Of a DNA stretch of 47,243 nucleotides, positions 16,407 to 25,425 are shown piece after piece (the stretch's first letter is position 1; every line of letters starts with the position of its first letter). The stretch is from assembly GCA_021806345.1 (NCBI GenBank), contig JAJZXP010000174.1:1-47243 (forward strand), written 5' to 3'. The stretch comes from Thermoplasmata archaeon. Its GTDB lineage: Archaea > Thermoplasmatota > Thermoplasmata > Thermoplasmatales > Thermoplasmataceae. The notes beneath the pieces are model-generated. The model was not told the DNA's origin. It saw only the letters and a program-made list of their open reading frames with translations, and searched no databases. The translations under genes were made by a program, and so were the position numbers.

Positions 16407-17498
16407 ATGAAAATCGCACAGACCTGTCACCACTATTTTCCGCATACTGGTGGAACAGAAAGAAGCATGAAAACTCTTGTGGACGGTCTCGCAGAGAAGG
16501 GTCAAGAGGTTCACGTATTCTCAGACAGGGAAGATCTATCAAAGCTTCAAGATACAGAGAGAATCAAATATCACGGTATAAAACTTTTGAGGATTTCAAA
16601 ATTTAGATTCCCTCAGAAGAGCTACTGGGAGAAGATTGAGAATTCGCATTGCGATATTATACACGTTCAGGGGCAAAGAGTATGGAGTTCAGACTACCTC
16701 AACTCAAAGTTGGAAAAAATGACTGCTAAGAAGTTGTTTACTGCGCACGGCTTCTATCAGATGATATATCCTGGGAAATTTAATGATCTTTATTACCACA
16801 GATTCATGCCAAAATTTTTGTCTAAGTTTGACAGATTAATATGCCTGACGGAACATGAAAAGAGACAAACTCTGGAACTTTCACCAAATCTGGAAAGCAG
16901 AATAAGAGTCATTCCAAACGGTGTGGATTTCAACGCAATAGATGTGAACTCACATGAAAATAATTTACCTAAGGAACTGAAAGAAAAGGAATTCATTCTT
17001 CATTGCGGTGGTTTACAGAGAAACAAGAATGTAGAGGATATACTTGAAAGTATGAGGAACCTCAAGAAACCTCTTGTTCTCACGGGAAATATCCCAAACA
17101 GGGATTACTGGAATTTTCTCAGGGAAAAGGCAAAGAGTCTAGATGTATCTGTGTTACATCTTGGAAATGTAACAGATAACGTTCTAGTAAGCCTAATGAA
17201 AAACTGTTCAGCATATGTTACCGCGTCTAAATTCGAGGCATTTGGAATGTCTATGATTGAAGCTGCATATCTTGGTGCAAATGTTATTGCATATGAAACG
17301 GGGATTGCTTCCGAACTCTCAAAGATGGGAATTCTGAAACTGGCTTCCAATGGACACGATATTGAAATCGGTTTGAACGAATTTAAAAGGAAAGATTCTA
17401 AGGATGCTACCAAATCCAAATTGAGAACTCTTTTTGACAAAGAAATCGTCATTAATAGGTTAATCAAAGAATATGAGGATCTGAAGGATGAAAATTGA
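16407..17498 (+). CDS. Glycosyltransferase family 4 (GT-B)
   Basis: A 363-residue GT-B glycosyltransferase. The N-terminal domain begins MKIAQTCHHYFPHTGGTER, the acceptor-side motif of GT4 enzymes. The C-terminal domain starts at about RVIPNGVDFNAID and carries the donor-site E-x7-E motif (FEAFGMSMIEAAYLGANVIAY). I place the start at the ATG at 16407 rather than the preceding TTG at 16404. It would transfer a sugar from a nucleotide or lipid donor to a glycan at the cytoplasmic face. Six bases separate it from the epimerase gene and its end overlaps the GT2 gene, so the three form an operon. Confidence 0.9.
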   Translation: MKIAQTCHHYFPHTGGTERSMKTLVDGLAEKGQEVHVFSDREDLSKLQDTERIKYHGIKLLRISKFRFPQKSYWEKIENSHCDIIHVQGQRVWSSDYLNSKLEKMTAKKLFTAHGFYQMIYPGKFNDLYYHRFMPKFLSKFDRLICLTEHEKRQTLELSPNLESRIRVIPNGVDFNAIDVNSHENNLPKELKEKEFILHCGGLQRNKNVEDILESMRNLKKPLVLTGNIPNRDYWNFLREKAKSLDVSVLHLGNVTDNVLVSLMKNCSAYVTASKFEAFGMSMIEAAYLGANVIAYETGIASELSKMGILKLASNGHDIEIGLNEFKRKDSKDATKSKLRTLFDKEIVINRLIKEYEDLKDEN

Positions 17499-18471
17499 GC
17501 ATTCTGTGGTTATCACAGCCCATAACCGGAAAAAGTATCTGCTGAACGCAGTTGAGTCAGTACTGAACAGCAATGTAGAGAGAAACACATTTGAGATTAT
17601 TGTTGTGAAAAATTTTATGGATGAAATCATTGACACAGAACTCCTGAAACACGGCGTAAGTGCAATATATACTGAAGAAGTTAGCTTTGGTAAAAAATTA
17701 AGCATCGGAGTGGAAAATTCAAATGGTAAGATCGTCAGTTTTCTGGACGATGATGACTTGTTCACGCCAAATAAATTGAAAAGAGTCATGGACATATTTA
17801 CAAACTATCATGACGCAGTTTTCCTGCATAATAATATTATAAAAATAGATGAAAACAACTCTAGAACAGAGAATCAAAGTGAATTTGGTAAAGGTACCGT
17901 TTCAATCTATTCCAGTGAGAGCAGTTCAAAGAATTGGGGGGCTGCCCTAAGTCAGAGAGCTGACTGGTATGTCTCCTGCATTTCAATTAGAACTGAGTTT
18001 GCCAAGGATATTACCGAATATCTTAAAGAATCAAGCAGAAGCTTGGATAAAGTGATTTTCCTGCTTGCAAGCAGCTCAAGTAAGAAGATTGCCGTCTGTG
18101 ATGACAAACTGACATATTATCGAAAACATGAAAGTCTTACTGGAGTAAAAGCATCAAGTAAAGACTTCAGGGAGAGCCGATATTTATTTACGAAGCAATC
18201 CATTGATACTATAAACGAAATCCAAAAAAAGGGGGGAATTGAAGAAAATATTCCACTTGTTTTAATTCTTAATAAATTGCAATGTAATTTGCTTATTTAT
18301 GAAAAAGGAAATAGAATGAGGGCAATCAGGAAGGCGCTCAATCTTCACAAAGATGTAATGGAAACAAAGAATAGGGAAATCAGGATACTTTCACTGCTTC
18401 TTATCACGAAGTTTTTTTCCCCCACAATTGCCTTCAGAATATTCAAATTTTATCAAGTAAGAGATATATGA
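17488..18471 (+). CDS. Glycosyltransferase family 2 (GT-A)
   Basis: A 327-residue GT-A enzyme beginning HSVVITAHNRKKYLLNAVES, the typical GT2 nucleotide-sugar fold entry, with the metal-binding acidic motif SFLDDDDLFTPNKL at about residues 87-100. There are no strong transmembrane helices, so it is probably cytoplasmic or peripheral. Its start lies 11 bases inside the end of the GT4 gene. It likely adds a further sugar to the same glycan, perhaps that of S-layer proteins or membrane lipids. Donor and acceptor are unknown. Confidence 0.88.
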   Translation: MKIEHSVVITAHNRKKYLLNAVESVLNSNVERNTFEIIVVKNFMDEIIDTELLKHGVSAIYTEEVSFGKKLSIGVENSNGKIVSFLDDDDLFTPNKLKRVMDIFTNYHDAVFLHNNIIKIDENNSRTENQSEFGKGTVSIYSSESSSKNWGAALSQRADWYVSCISIRTEFAKDITEYLKESSRSLDKVIFLLASSSSKKIAVCDDKLTYYRKHESLTGVKASSKDFRESRYLFTKQSIDTINEIQKKGGIEENIPLVLILNKLQCNLLIYEKGNRMRAIRKALNLHKDVMETKNREIRILSLLLITKFFSPTIAFRIFKFYQVRDI

Positions 18472-18617
18472 TACTCAAGTGTGAGAGAATCTGAAATTTC
18501 GAAGTTGATTATCACAGAATTAGCATGTTGTTTTTGTTGAAACCCGCTTTATCCGGCGATAAACCATTGATCCCCCTTAATAATCTAAACATTGGAGGAA
18601 AATTGAGGTTTCCCAAA

Positions 18618-18628
18618 ATATTTATACA
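18618..18628 (+). promoter_or_regulatory. TATA box of the CARF-PIN gene
   Basis: ATATTTATACA is centred 26 bases before the ATG, with purines just upstream (CCCAAA) in the BRE position. It predicts a leaderless single-gene transcript. Confidence 0.6.
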
Positions 18629-18648
18629 AATGGCTTTTATGTAATAAT

Positions 18649-20019
18649 ATGATCAAAAAGGGAATTTTTTTAATTGGAACATCAAATGACATAATGGAAT
18701 CATCTTTTTCTTCAATACTGAGGGTTTTGGAGTCATTTCAAATAAATCAGGTAGTATTGCTGTACTCTTCATTTGCAAAAAGATATGCAGAAAAACTTAA
18801 GACAACTCTTGAGAAATTGTTTCCTAACGGCACATTAAGCGTTGGAATCGAAGAAATAAATGAAATTAGTTACAGAAATCAATTTGATGCTGCTTTTGAT
18901 GAAGAGACTCTGCTATGTCCCACTTCCGGTTCCAGATTCTATACAATTGTATCAACAGATATTGGAAAAGCTAAAGGGGCAACACTTGTCCACGTTATGT
19001 TTCCCTATGGTCCATGGAGGGAATTGTATTACCCGTTTGTACCAAGATTTCTACAACAGATAGTCGTCTTATCTGGAGACACAAAACCTCTAAGTGAGAT
19101 TAAGGATATTTTTGATGAGAATAATTCGAGGCTGCTTGAAGAGGACTGGAAGGACAAAATCAAAGGGAAGAATATAACAAAAAGAGTTGGGATGAGTTCA
19201 TTCAGATATAATAAACTGAACAAGAAAAATTTTGTTGAAAATGGAGAGGAAAATATTTTCGATTTGGGAATTGACAAGTACGGAGAAATAATATCAAATG
19301 ATACATCTAACACAATAATAAACCTCAGAATTCTTGACCAGTTTAAAAAGTATAATTTGTCAATATCAATCAATGACGAAAACAGGACAGATAGAGATTT
19401 TCCAAATTCAACAGAATTCAGAAAAAATTTTATTTCAACCACGTTCGGAATAAAGGGGATAAATATTTCAGATGACAGCAAACTGTCACCCTTTGATATT
19501 TTTGGCATCCTGGGATACTTGGATATAGACTGCATAAGTTTGGGAAATCAGAGAAATTCATTAGAAGAAATTTCGGAACAGTCAAAGGGAATTATTATTG
19601 ATACGAACATGATCTATCTGGGGATAAATCTCTACAAAGAAGCGAAAATCATGGTTCCTTACTGTGCGTATATAGAAATAGCGAATAAAAGAACAGAAAT
19701 GATGAAGGGTCATAAAGACGAGTTAACGCATATATTTGCAGATATACTCTGGGACGCTTTGAATGAATTGCTGGAATCAAATCCAATTGTCCCAACCGAG
19801 ACATTTTTCTGTGACGGCGTGATTCCAATGATGGATCCCTTAATTATAAGAAATTGCACACTTTTGACGAACGACGAGGGAGCTTATCAGCATTGGATGG
19901 GAATATTTTCTGATTGGGTGAGGGTTGCAAAAGCCAAAATAAGCAAGACGAGCAGTGTGGCTAAGGTTGTATTCGCATTGTTTCTTACATCGTCTGTGCT
20001 GCAGGAAGGAATAAGTTAA
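18649..20019 (+). CDS. Putative CARF-domain protein with C-terminal PIN nuclease domain
   Basis: A 456-residue protein. The N-terminal about 150 residues look like a CARF/Rossmann domain: FLIGTSND (residues 7-14) in the first strand-loop, VVLLYSS in the second strand, and TSGSR (about 93-97) followed by a helix, where CARF proteins have their T-[SG]-G-[ST] ligand loop. Residues about 310-430 look like a PIN RNase: Asp318 in IIIDTNMIYLGI, Glu343 in IEIANK, Asp396 in MMDPLIIRNCT and Asp409 in LLTNDEGAY, the four acidic positions of the family in the right order. CARF domains bind cyclic oligoadenylates made by type III CRISPR systems. No cas gene or array is in the window. The middle 150 residues are unassigned. 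Confidence 0.6.
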   Translation: MIKKGIFLIGTSNDIMESSFSSILRVLESFQINQVVLLYSSFAKRYAEKLKTTLEKLFPNGTLSVGIEEINEISYRNQFDAAFDEETLLCPTSGSRFYTIVSTDIGKAKGATLVHVMFPYGPWRELYYPFVPRFLQQIVVLSGDTKPLSEIKDIFDENNSRLLEEDWKDKIKGKNITKRVGMSSFRYNKLNKKNFVENGEENIFDLGIDKYGEIISNDTSNTIINLRILDQFKKYNLSISINDENRTDRDFPNSTEFRKNFISTTFGIKGINISDDSKLSPFDIFGILGYLDIDCISLGNQRNSLEEISEQSKGIIIDTNMIYLGINLYKEAKIMVPYCAYIEIANKRTEMMKGHKDELTHIFADILWDALNELLESNPIVPTETFFCDGVIPMMDPLIIRNCTLLTNDEGAYQHWMGIFSDWVRVAKAKISKTSSVAKVVFALFLTSSVLQEGIS

Positions 20020-20408
20020 TCAGGCGGACTGTTTGAATCCGATTGCCCTGTTTCACTTTTTTTTCCGATGTTAATGAATTCATAAACACTTGAAAATAAC
20101 AAAGCTGAAAATGCGCAAATCAATCCAGATATCAGTGGATACATAAACAGGACAAGAAACTGAGGGAGTCCTATTATGGATGAAATTATTCCCGCAATTT
20201 TAAGGTCACCGGTAAGGCTGTACATAAGGTATACAGACAGAAATGATCCAAACCCCTCCAGGAATCCGAAAATAAATGCGAATCTTTTCCTTAACATCAG
20301 TAAAAGAAAGCCCGAAATTATCAGATAATAAGCGTCTTTCAGGAAAAAAGCAATGAGGATTGATAAAGGAATAGACAGTAAAGACAGATAGAATACTCTA
20401 CGGTTCAT
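20016..20408 (-). CDS. Small membrane protein (4 TM), unknown function
   Basis: About 130 residues from the ATG at 20408, two codons after an in-frame TTG at 20414. Four hydrophobic segments are evident, with a charged Ser/Asp-rich tail (KKSETGQSDSNSPPD). The start overlaps the end of the penicillin acylase gene by 11 bases, so it is translated from the same message. Its stop codon overlaps the convergent CARF-PIN stop. I do not recognise the family; the coupling suggests a role with the acylase or in its export, but that is inference only. Confidence 0.65.
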   Translation of the reverse strand: MNRRVFYLSLLSIPLSILIAFFLKDAYYLIISGFLLLMLRKRFAFIFGFLEGFGSFLSVYLMYSLTGDLKIAGIISSIIGLPQFLVLFMYPLISGLICAFSALLFSSVYEFINIGKKSETGQSDSNSPPD

Positions 20409-22893
20409 ATTCAATAGTCACCTCCGTTGGAAGTCCCTGCATCGGATAATATTGATGGTTTAACCAGTGACTCAACTGATTATCAAACCAGTAGCTTTCA
20501 ACATTCTCGCTAGGGCCCCCTGGGAATACCCCGTAGAATGTTCCCGTGGCCGGACTTGCAATTGTTCGGAGAGAAGATCCGATTGACACGCAGGGTAAGG
20601 GATACTCTAATAACCTTGGCACTGATCCAACGCTGACTGTATGTCTACCTCCCCAAATTGATATTGGGCCAATTCCCAGTGCTGGAATACCTGTAAGACT
20701 AGCAATTTCAACCTTGTGGACACTCCCCCAGGCCCAGTTACTGACATTTCCTAATTTCGAATCCATAAAATTAATCGCGATTACAAAAGCTTCTTGCATC
20801 GTTTTACTGAAATTGCCATTAAACCATGAGGATGTTGGATCTTCCTTAGCCATTTCAATAGCAGTATTTACATAAACACATGGCGTGAACTGATAAATTC
20901 CATTTTCTTTCAAAACTTTATCATAAGTCAAATTATAGAACGCGGCTGTTACATATTGGTATACGGTTGGATTCTCCATGCCTGGCCAGAATGTGTAATT
21001 CCATGTTTCCAGTAATTTTAGGGCCATTTTCTGAGAATAGTTAAGATTCATGGAACCAGTGATGGCCTTCACTATTAACGGATTATACTGGGTGGCCCAG
21101 TAGTCAGAAACATTCGATTGAAGTGCCATCATGTCTTTAAAATTCATTTTTGTATGATTCTGCAGGAAATGATCTATTGTCTTCGCTCTGCCACCTGTGG
21201 CCCAGTAAGAACCTATGAATGGATATGGATAGTTCTTCCCAACTGTTGGCTGATTTGGGGCAAACATGTATCCCCTTGACGGGTTTACTGCCTGTGGGAG
21301 ATACTTAAACGGAACAAATCCTGTTTCCCTGTATTTTGAGTTTGATCCATTTAAAAGAGATACCGAACCTACTACCTGCAGGCTCTTACCGTCTGGAAGA
21401 GTTTCATTTATTAAGGGATAGCCACCTGCAGTAATATAACCGGAGTGATGAAGCGAAACTAGTGCGAAATTTTGTGGCGGTGCCGGTCCCCAGTATTTCA
21501 AGGCGTTCAGCATTTGTGAATAGTTATTTGACTGATCAAGCATTATTTCTGCAATCAAATCAGTGCTTGGTTGATTCTCATCCCAGTTCATACTGATCCC
21601 CAGAGTACTGTTCCTTGATATTATAGGACCATTGTTTGTCGAATAAACAGTGTAAGTTCTACCGAGTTGGGTGAAATTGCATGTTGACATGGCAATGTAT
21701 TTTCCATTGTATAAATAGGAATTACCTTTCAGGGATTCCAAAAAGTCATTGGCAGAATTTCCTTCCGGCGTTGTCAAACCAAAAGAAGTATGTTTTGTGT
21801 GGCCTATTAGAATCCCTAGCAATCCTGCAAGACCCCAGCCTGTAACATTAAACGACGGATCAACTAATTGATACTCAATCCAGAGAGAGGGAGCCAGCAG
21901 TGGTAAATGAGGATCATTTGCCAGCATTGGAGAACCATTAGAAGAATAATTGGATGCAATAATCCAACTATTGCTACCAACAGGAGATCCAGTGTTGTGC
22001 GATCCTGGCAGATTGTATGGGTCGGAAATATTCATACATGCTTCTTTCAGCAGTGTGGTTAATGTGCTTAGTTTCTTTGAACTCACACCAGTTGCCCATT
22101 GGGAAAACCAATCCTGGGACCAAACATAGCTGGAAGAAATGCCCTGTTCAGCTAAATTGTAACCATTTACTGTTCCGTCTCCTGGAATCATGGTAACATT
22201 CTCCGTGTAGTAAGGATAATAGGGCCAAATCTGGCTGTAATTTGAATATCCAAGTGAATTTACAAAAATGTCAGATTGAAGTACATTCGTGGAACCTATG
22301 GCAAGTGACCATGCCATATATTGCTGCCATACCAAGCTATCATAAACTGTCCATTTAAATGGTTTAACGCCTAACAGATGAAATCCCAGTATATCAGAAA
22401 CAGAAGCTGAATTATTTATGTAGGCGTTTACACCCTGTGAGTACCAAAGCAAATAATCATAATATTTAGTATAATTATGTTCAATATCAGACTGTAACCT
22501 TTCAGCATTTCGGGTTAATCCTATCAGTCTCATCGTGTAATCTGATTGAAGACCAGAACTTCCAATAAATTTAGATAAGTTTCCAGCAGCAACTGTAGCC
22601 TGAAGTTCCATTTGAAACAGTCTCTGACATGCGCTATAATAACCTTGGGAGTAAAACAGATCGTGATTGTTCTTGGCCTGAATATGAACCATTCCAGACG
22701 AATCTATAGTTAGCGAAACGCTGTTTTCCAGTCCGGGAACTATGTAAGAACCAGATGTAAAGTTATTACTTGAAGAACTTTGAAAAACACCAGTAGAGGG
22801 GTTTAAAATACCCAGAGAAGTGGAAATATATGAAAGACTTCCTACCAGTATGAAAGAAATTACAATAATTACAGCTAAAAACTTCCTTTTCAT
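20398..22893 (-). CDS. Penicillin acylase-family Ntn hydrolase, secreted
   Basis: An 831-residue precursor. The N-terminus (MKRKFLAVIIVISFILVGSL) is a signal peptide or anchor. The linker ends before the family nucleophile: Gly306-Ser307-Asn-Ser-Trp, followed by LANDPHLPLLAPSLWIEYQL-like beta-chain sequence. Ser307 would become the N-terminal nucleophile after autocatalytic cleavage, giving alpha and beta chains. Members hydrolyse amides such as penicillin G, cephalosporins or acyl-homoserine lactones; the natural substrate is unknown. Many Asn-X-Ser/Thr sites fit glycosylation on the cell surface. A TATA-like TGTATATTAA lies at about 22944-22953. Confidence 0.88.
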   Translation of the reverse strand: MKRKFLAVIIVISFILVGSLSYISTSLGILNPSTGVFQSSSSNNFTSGSYIVPGLENSVSLTIDSSGMVHIQAKNNHDLFYSQGYYSACQRLFQMELQATVAAGNLSKFIGSSGLQSDYTMRLIGLTRNAERLQSDIEHNYTKYYDYLLWYSQGVNAYINNSASVSDILGFHLLGVKPFKWTVYDSLVWQQYMAWSLAIGSTNVLQSDIFVNSLGYSNYSQIWPYYPYYTENVTMIPGDGTVNGYNLAEQGISSSYVWSQDWFSQWATGVSSKKLSTLTTLLKEACMNISDPYNLPGSHNTGSPVGSNSWIIASNYSSNGSPMLANDPHLPLLAPSLWIEYQLVDPSFNVTGWGLAGLLGILIGHTKHTSFGLTTPEGNSANDFLESLKGNSYLYNGKYIAMSTCNFTQLGRTYTVYSTNNGPIISRNSTLGISMNWDENQPSTDLIAEIMLDQSNNYSQMLNALKYWGPAPPQNFALVSLHHSGYITAGGYPLINETLPDGKSLQVVGSVSLLNGSNSKYRETGFVPFKYLPQAVNPSRGYMFAPNQPTVGKNYPYPFIGSYWATGGRAKTIDHFLQNHTKMNFKDMMALQSNVSDYWATQYNPLIVKAITGSMNLNYSQKMALKLLETWNYTFWPGMENPTVYQYVTAAFYNLTYDKVLKENGIYQFTPCVYVNTAIEMAKEDPTSSWFNGNFSKTMQEAFVIAINFMDSKLGNVSNWAWGSVHKVEIASLTGIPALGIGPISIWGGRHTVSVGSVPRLLEYPLPCVSIGSSLRTIASPATGTFYGVFPGGPSENVESYWFDNQLSHWLNHQYYPMQGLPTEVTIEYEP

Positions 22894-23003
22894 TATTACT
22901 GTAAATCGTATTACTTAATTAGGGTTTATGAAAACTGCTTTATTAATATACAAAACTAAAAATAGAGTGTGTAAAGCCGATTATTAAACCCTTAAATTTA
23001 ACT

Positions 23004-23531
23004 CTATTGTACCAAAAATCCGCAATTTGCGCAAAATTTTGCTTGTTCATCCACAAGAGTCTTGCATTGAGGGCATCTTATCTTCACTACTTCAGTCTGG
23101 GTTTGTTTTATTTCTGATTGTTGTTGAGTGCCTGAATTCCCTGGTTGTTGTATCACTATATTTTGGGTTGTTCCCCCTAATGTATTATTTGGATTCTGAA
23201 CATTTCCAGACTTCGCAGCAGCTATCTGGTTAATCCATAACTGCGGTTCATTAACAGTAAATTCCATTATTTTTCCCTCTGCATTGATAGAAAATTCATG
23301 TTTCTTAAAAATAAAATCCTTTTTCTTATCTGCAATCAAAATATTTGAAAGTGGAACATTGAACACTATGACATCTCTTCTCTGCTTTCCAAAAAATCCC
23401 GACTTTTCCATTCTTGAAGTTTCCAATGCCAGTCTTTTGTTAGTCAGAATTAAATTTCCACTTTCTTTCCCATTTTTAGTTGGAACATTGTGTTCCGTCA
23501 GCAATACATACTCTCCCGCATCAAATAACAT
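23004..23531 (-). CDS. PH/GRAM-like domain protein with C-terminal zinc ribbon
   Basis: A 175-residue protein. Residues 1 to about 95 have the beta-rich pattern of small bacterial PH/GRAM-like domains (GNLILTNKRLAL, then NVPLSNILIADKKKDF). A Gln/Asn/Thr-rich linker (about 105-145) leads to a zinc ribbon with two CxxC pairs, CPQCKTLVDEQAKFCANCG. No membrane segment is visible. Proteins of this build are usually called uncharacterised zinc-ribbon proteins, and a membrane-adjacent or protein-binding role is possible. It is a single gene, divergent from the next. Confidence 0.7.
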   Translation of the reverse strand: MLFDAGEYVLLTEHNVPTKNGKESGNLILTNKRLALETSRMEKSGFFGKQRRDVIVFNVPLSNILIADKKKDFIFKKHEFSINAEGKIMEFTVNEPQLWINQIAAAKSGNVQNPNNTLGGTTQNIVIQQPGNSGTQQQSEIKQTQTEVVKIRCPQCKTLVDEQAKFCANCGFLVQ

Positions 23532-23673
23532 AAAATATCAATTCATAATCATATAAAAACATTCTTCAAAGGTAGATACGGAGAAACTTTAAATTTAATT
23601 CTCTTAGCATAACTGAACAATAGGTCCAGACAGTATTAAAGATAAAATAAGGGTAATTTGATTTCCATATGTT

Positions 23674-24804
23674 ATGAATAAGGAAAGTATAAGAAAACTC
23701 TTTAATGGTATAGATTCAAAAATACATCTCGCAGCGTGTTCTCAATCTCCGATGAGCTTTGCTTCAATCAATGCATTACAAAATTACATCAGAGATTTAA
23801 ACGAATTCGGAAATCCCTGGGATATTTGGATAAATAAGGTATCAGAAGCAAGGAGTTTATTTGCAAGAATTATAAAAGCCAGTCCAGACGAAATTGCCGT
23901 TTTGGACTCAGTGTCGAGCTGCTTCAATTCTTTATTAAGTTCAATGGATTTCAGCATAAGAAATGAGGTTATCACATCCGATTTAGAATTTCCCACCACC
24001 AACTTTATCCTAAATGGCAAGAAAAAATATGGAGCGGTAATAAGAACAATCAAAAGCAAGGATGGCCAAATAACTCCTGCTGACTATATATCAATGGTAG
24101 GGAAAAAAACAAAGTTAGTAACCGCAGTGAGGGTATCATCATTGAATGGTTCTCACCAAAATGTAAGAGAAATCTGTCACATTTCCCACGGAAATGGATC
24201 CTTATGCTATGTTGACGACTATCAGGCGCTAGGATCCCTAAAAATGGATGTTAAAAAATTTGATATTGATTTTCTAGCGTCTGGCACATTAAAATGGCTC
24301 CTTGGTGTTCCTGGTGTTGCGTTCCTCTATGTGAAGCGAGAACTCATTGAAACTTTATATCCCGCAAATTCAGGATGGCTTTCTCAAACCAATCCTTTTC
24401 TTTTCGGTTCTGTTGAACTTGGATTTCCAAAAGATGCAAGGAAGTTCGAAAATGGAACCTGGTCAATACCCTCACTCTACGCATCGATTGAGGGAATGAA
24501 AATCATATTGGATCATGAGGAATATATTGGAAATCAGAATAAGGCCCTTTTTTCACATTCTCTGGACTATTCCAGGGATATTGGACTGGAAGTCATTAAC
24601 CCAGAAAAGAGTGCTAATATTCTGGCCATCAAAACAAAAAACCCATATGAAATGGAAAGCAAATTGAGGATGAACGAAGGAATTTTCACTTCGGCTAGGG
24701 GTGAATGTCTCAGAATTGCACCCCATTTCTATAACACCAAAAACGAAATAGAGATTGCTTTGGACAAGATTAGTTCACTGGAATCCGGGGAATCAAGGTC
24801 CTAA
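23674..24804 (+). CDS. Class V PLP enzyme (selenocysteine lyase/kynureninase-like)
   Basis: A 376-residue fold-type I PLP protein. The N-terminus HLAACSQSPMS fits the substrate-carboxylate loop of the cysteine desulfurase/kynureninase branch, VDDYQALGSLKMDV contains the PLP-contacting Asp and Gln, and the Schiff-base lysine is in SGTLKWLLGVPGVAFLYV. The C-terminal small domain ends with LRIAPHFYNTKNEIE, including the carboxylate-binding Arg. There is no cysteine loop of the kind needed for persulfide transfer that I can identify. It could be a kynureninase, an epimerase or a lyase; substrate unknown. It stands alone, with unrelated genes nearby. Confidence 0.78.
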   Translation: MNKESIRKLFNGIDSKIHLAACSQSPMSFASINALQNYIRDLNEFGNPWDIWINKVSEARSLFARIIKASPDEIAVLDSVSSCFNSLLSSMDFSIRNEVITSDLEFPTTNFILNGKKKYGAVIRTIKSKDGQITPADYISMVGKKTKLVTAVRVSSLNGSHQNVREICHISHGNGSLCYVDDYQALGSLKMDVKKFDIDFLASGTLKWLLGVPGVAFLYVKRELIETLYPANSGWLSQTNPFLFGSVELGFPKDARKFENGTWSIPSLYASIEGMKIILDHEEYIGNQNKALFSHSLDYSRDIGLEVINPEKSANILAIKTKNPYEMESKLRMNEGIFTSARGECLRIAPHFYNTKNEIEIALDKISSLESGESRS

Positions 24805-24851
24805 ATTTATAGTGCATTAGGTAAATATAGTGAAATCTACTTCGTCTTAAT

Positions 24852-25376
24852 ATGACTAGTCTGGAAGATTTAATTCTCAGAATTAAAAGTGGAAGGATGG
24901 TTTCAAAAGACAAATCGCTCGTGATTTACGATTTAACAAGAGGAATAGATTTTTCCAAACCTGAACTCGTCGCTGAAGCTCTTTCCGATGTGTTCTTTAA
25001 AATGGATGCCGTTAACTGGTTTAAAATCATTGATGAAAATATCGATTTCAACCCAAATTATAAAGTGAGAGTAGTTCTTGCAGATGTCCACCAAGACCTT
25101 ATTCAGAACACTTCAGACGACTTTCTGCTGGATTTGGAAAAGGATGATATAGGAAAGAAATTATCCTCTATTATAAGGAAAGAAGATGATAATGATCTCA
25201 AGCTTGATAAAATAGTGGCCGCTGGAACTTTAAAATCAACAATATTCAGGCATGGAGAGGAAAAGGTATTAAAAAATTACATCAAGGACGATCTTTTTAC
25301 TGACATTCTGGAGGTTCTGGAAATCAAATCGCTGAATAATGATGACCTCATAAATTGGCAAAGATTGCATTTATAA
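24852..25376 (+). CDS. Unrecognised 174-residue acidic protein
   Basis: A 174-residue protein I do not recognise. It is highly charged, predicted soluble and mostly helical, with an acidic middle (LDLEKDDIGKKL, RKEDDNDLKLDK). There is no cysteine pair, signal peptide or membrane segment. An AAATATAG box at about 24823-24830 lies 25 bases before the ATG, so it probably has its own leaderless transcript. Clean codon usage and a promoter at the right spacing support a real gene. Confidence 0.65.
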   Translation: MTSLEDLILRIKSGRMVSKDKSLVIYDLTRGIDFSKPELVAEALSDVFFKMDAVNWFKIIDENIDFNPNYKVRVVLADVHQDLIQNTSDDFLLDLEKDDIGKKLSSIIRKEDDNDLKLDKIVAAGTLKSTIFRHGEEKVLKNYIKDDLFTDILEVLEIKSLNNDDLINWQRLHL

Positions 25377-25425
25377 TTTATTTTTTGATCTAACTCCTTT
25401 AATAAAAAGATGGGAAAGAGAGTTC

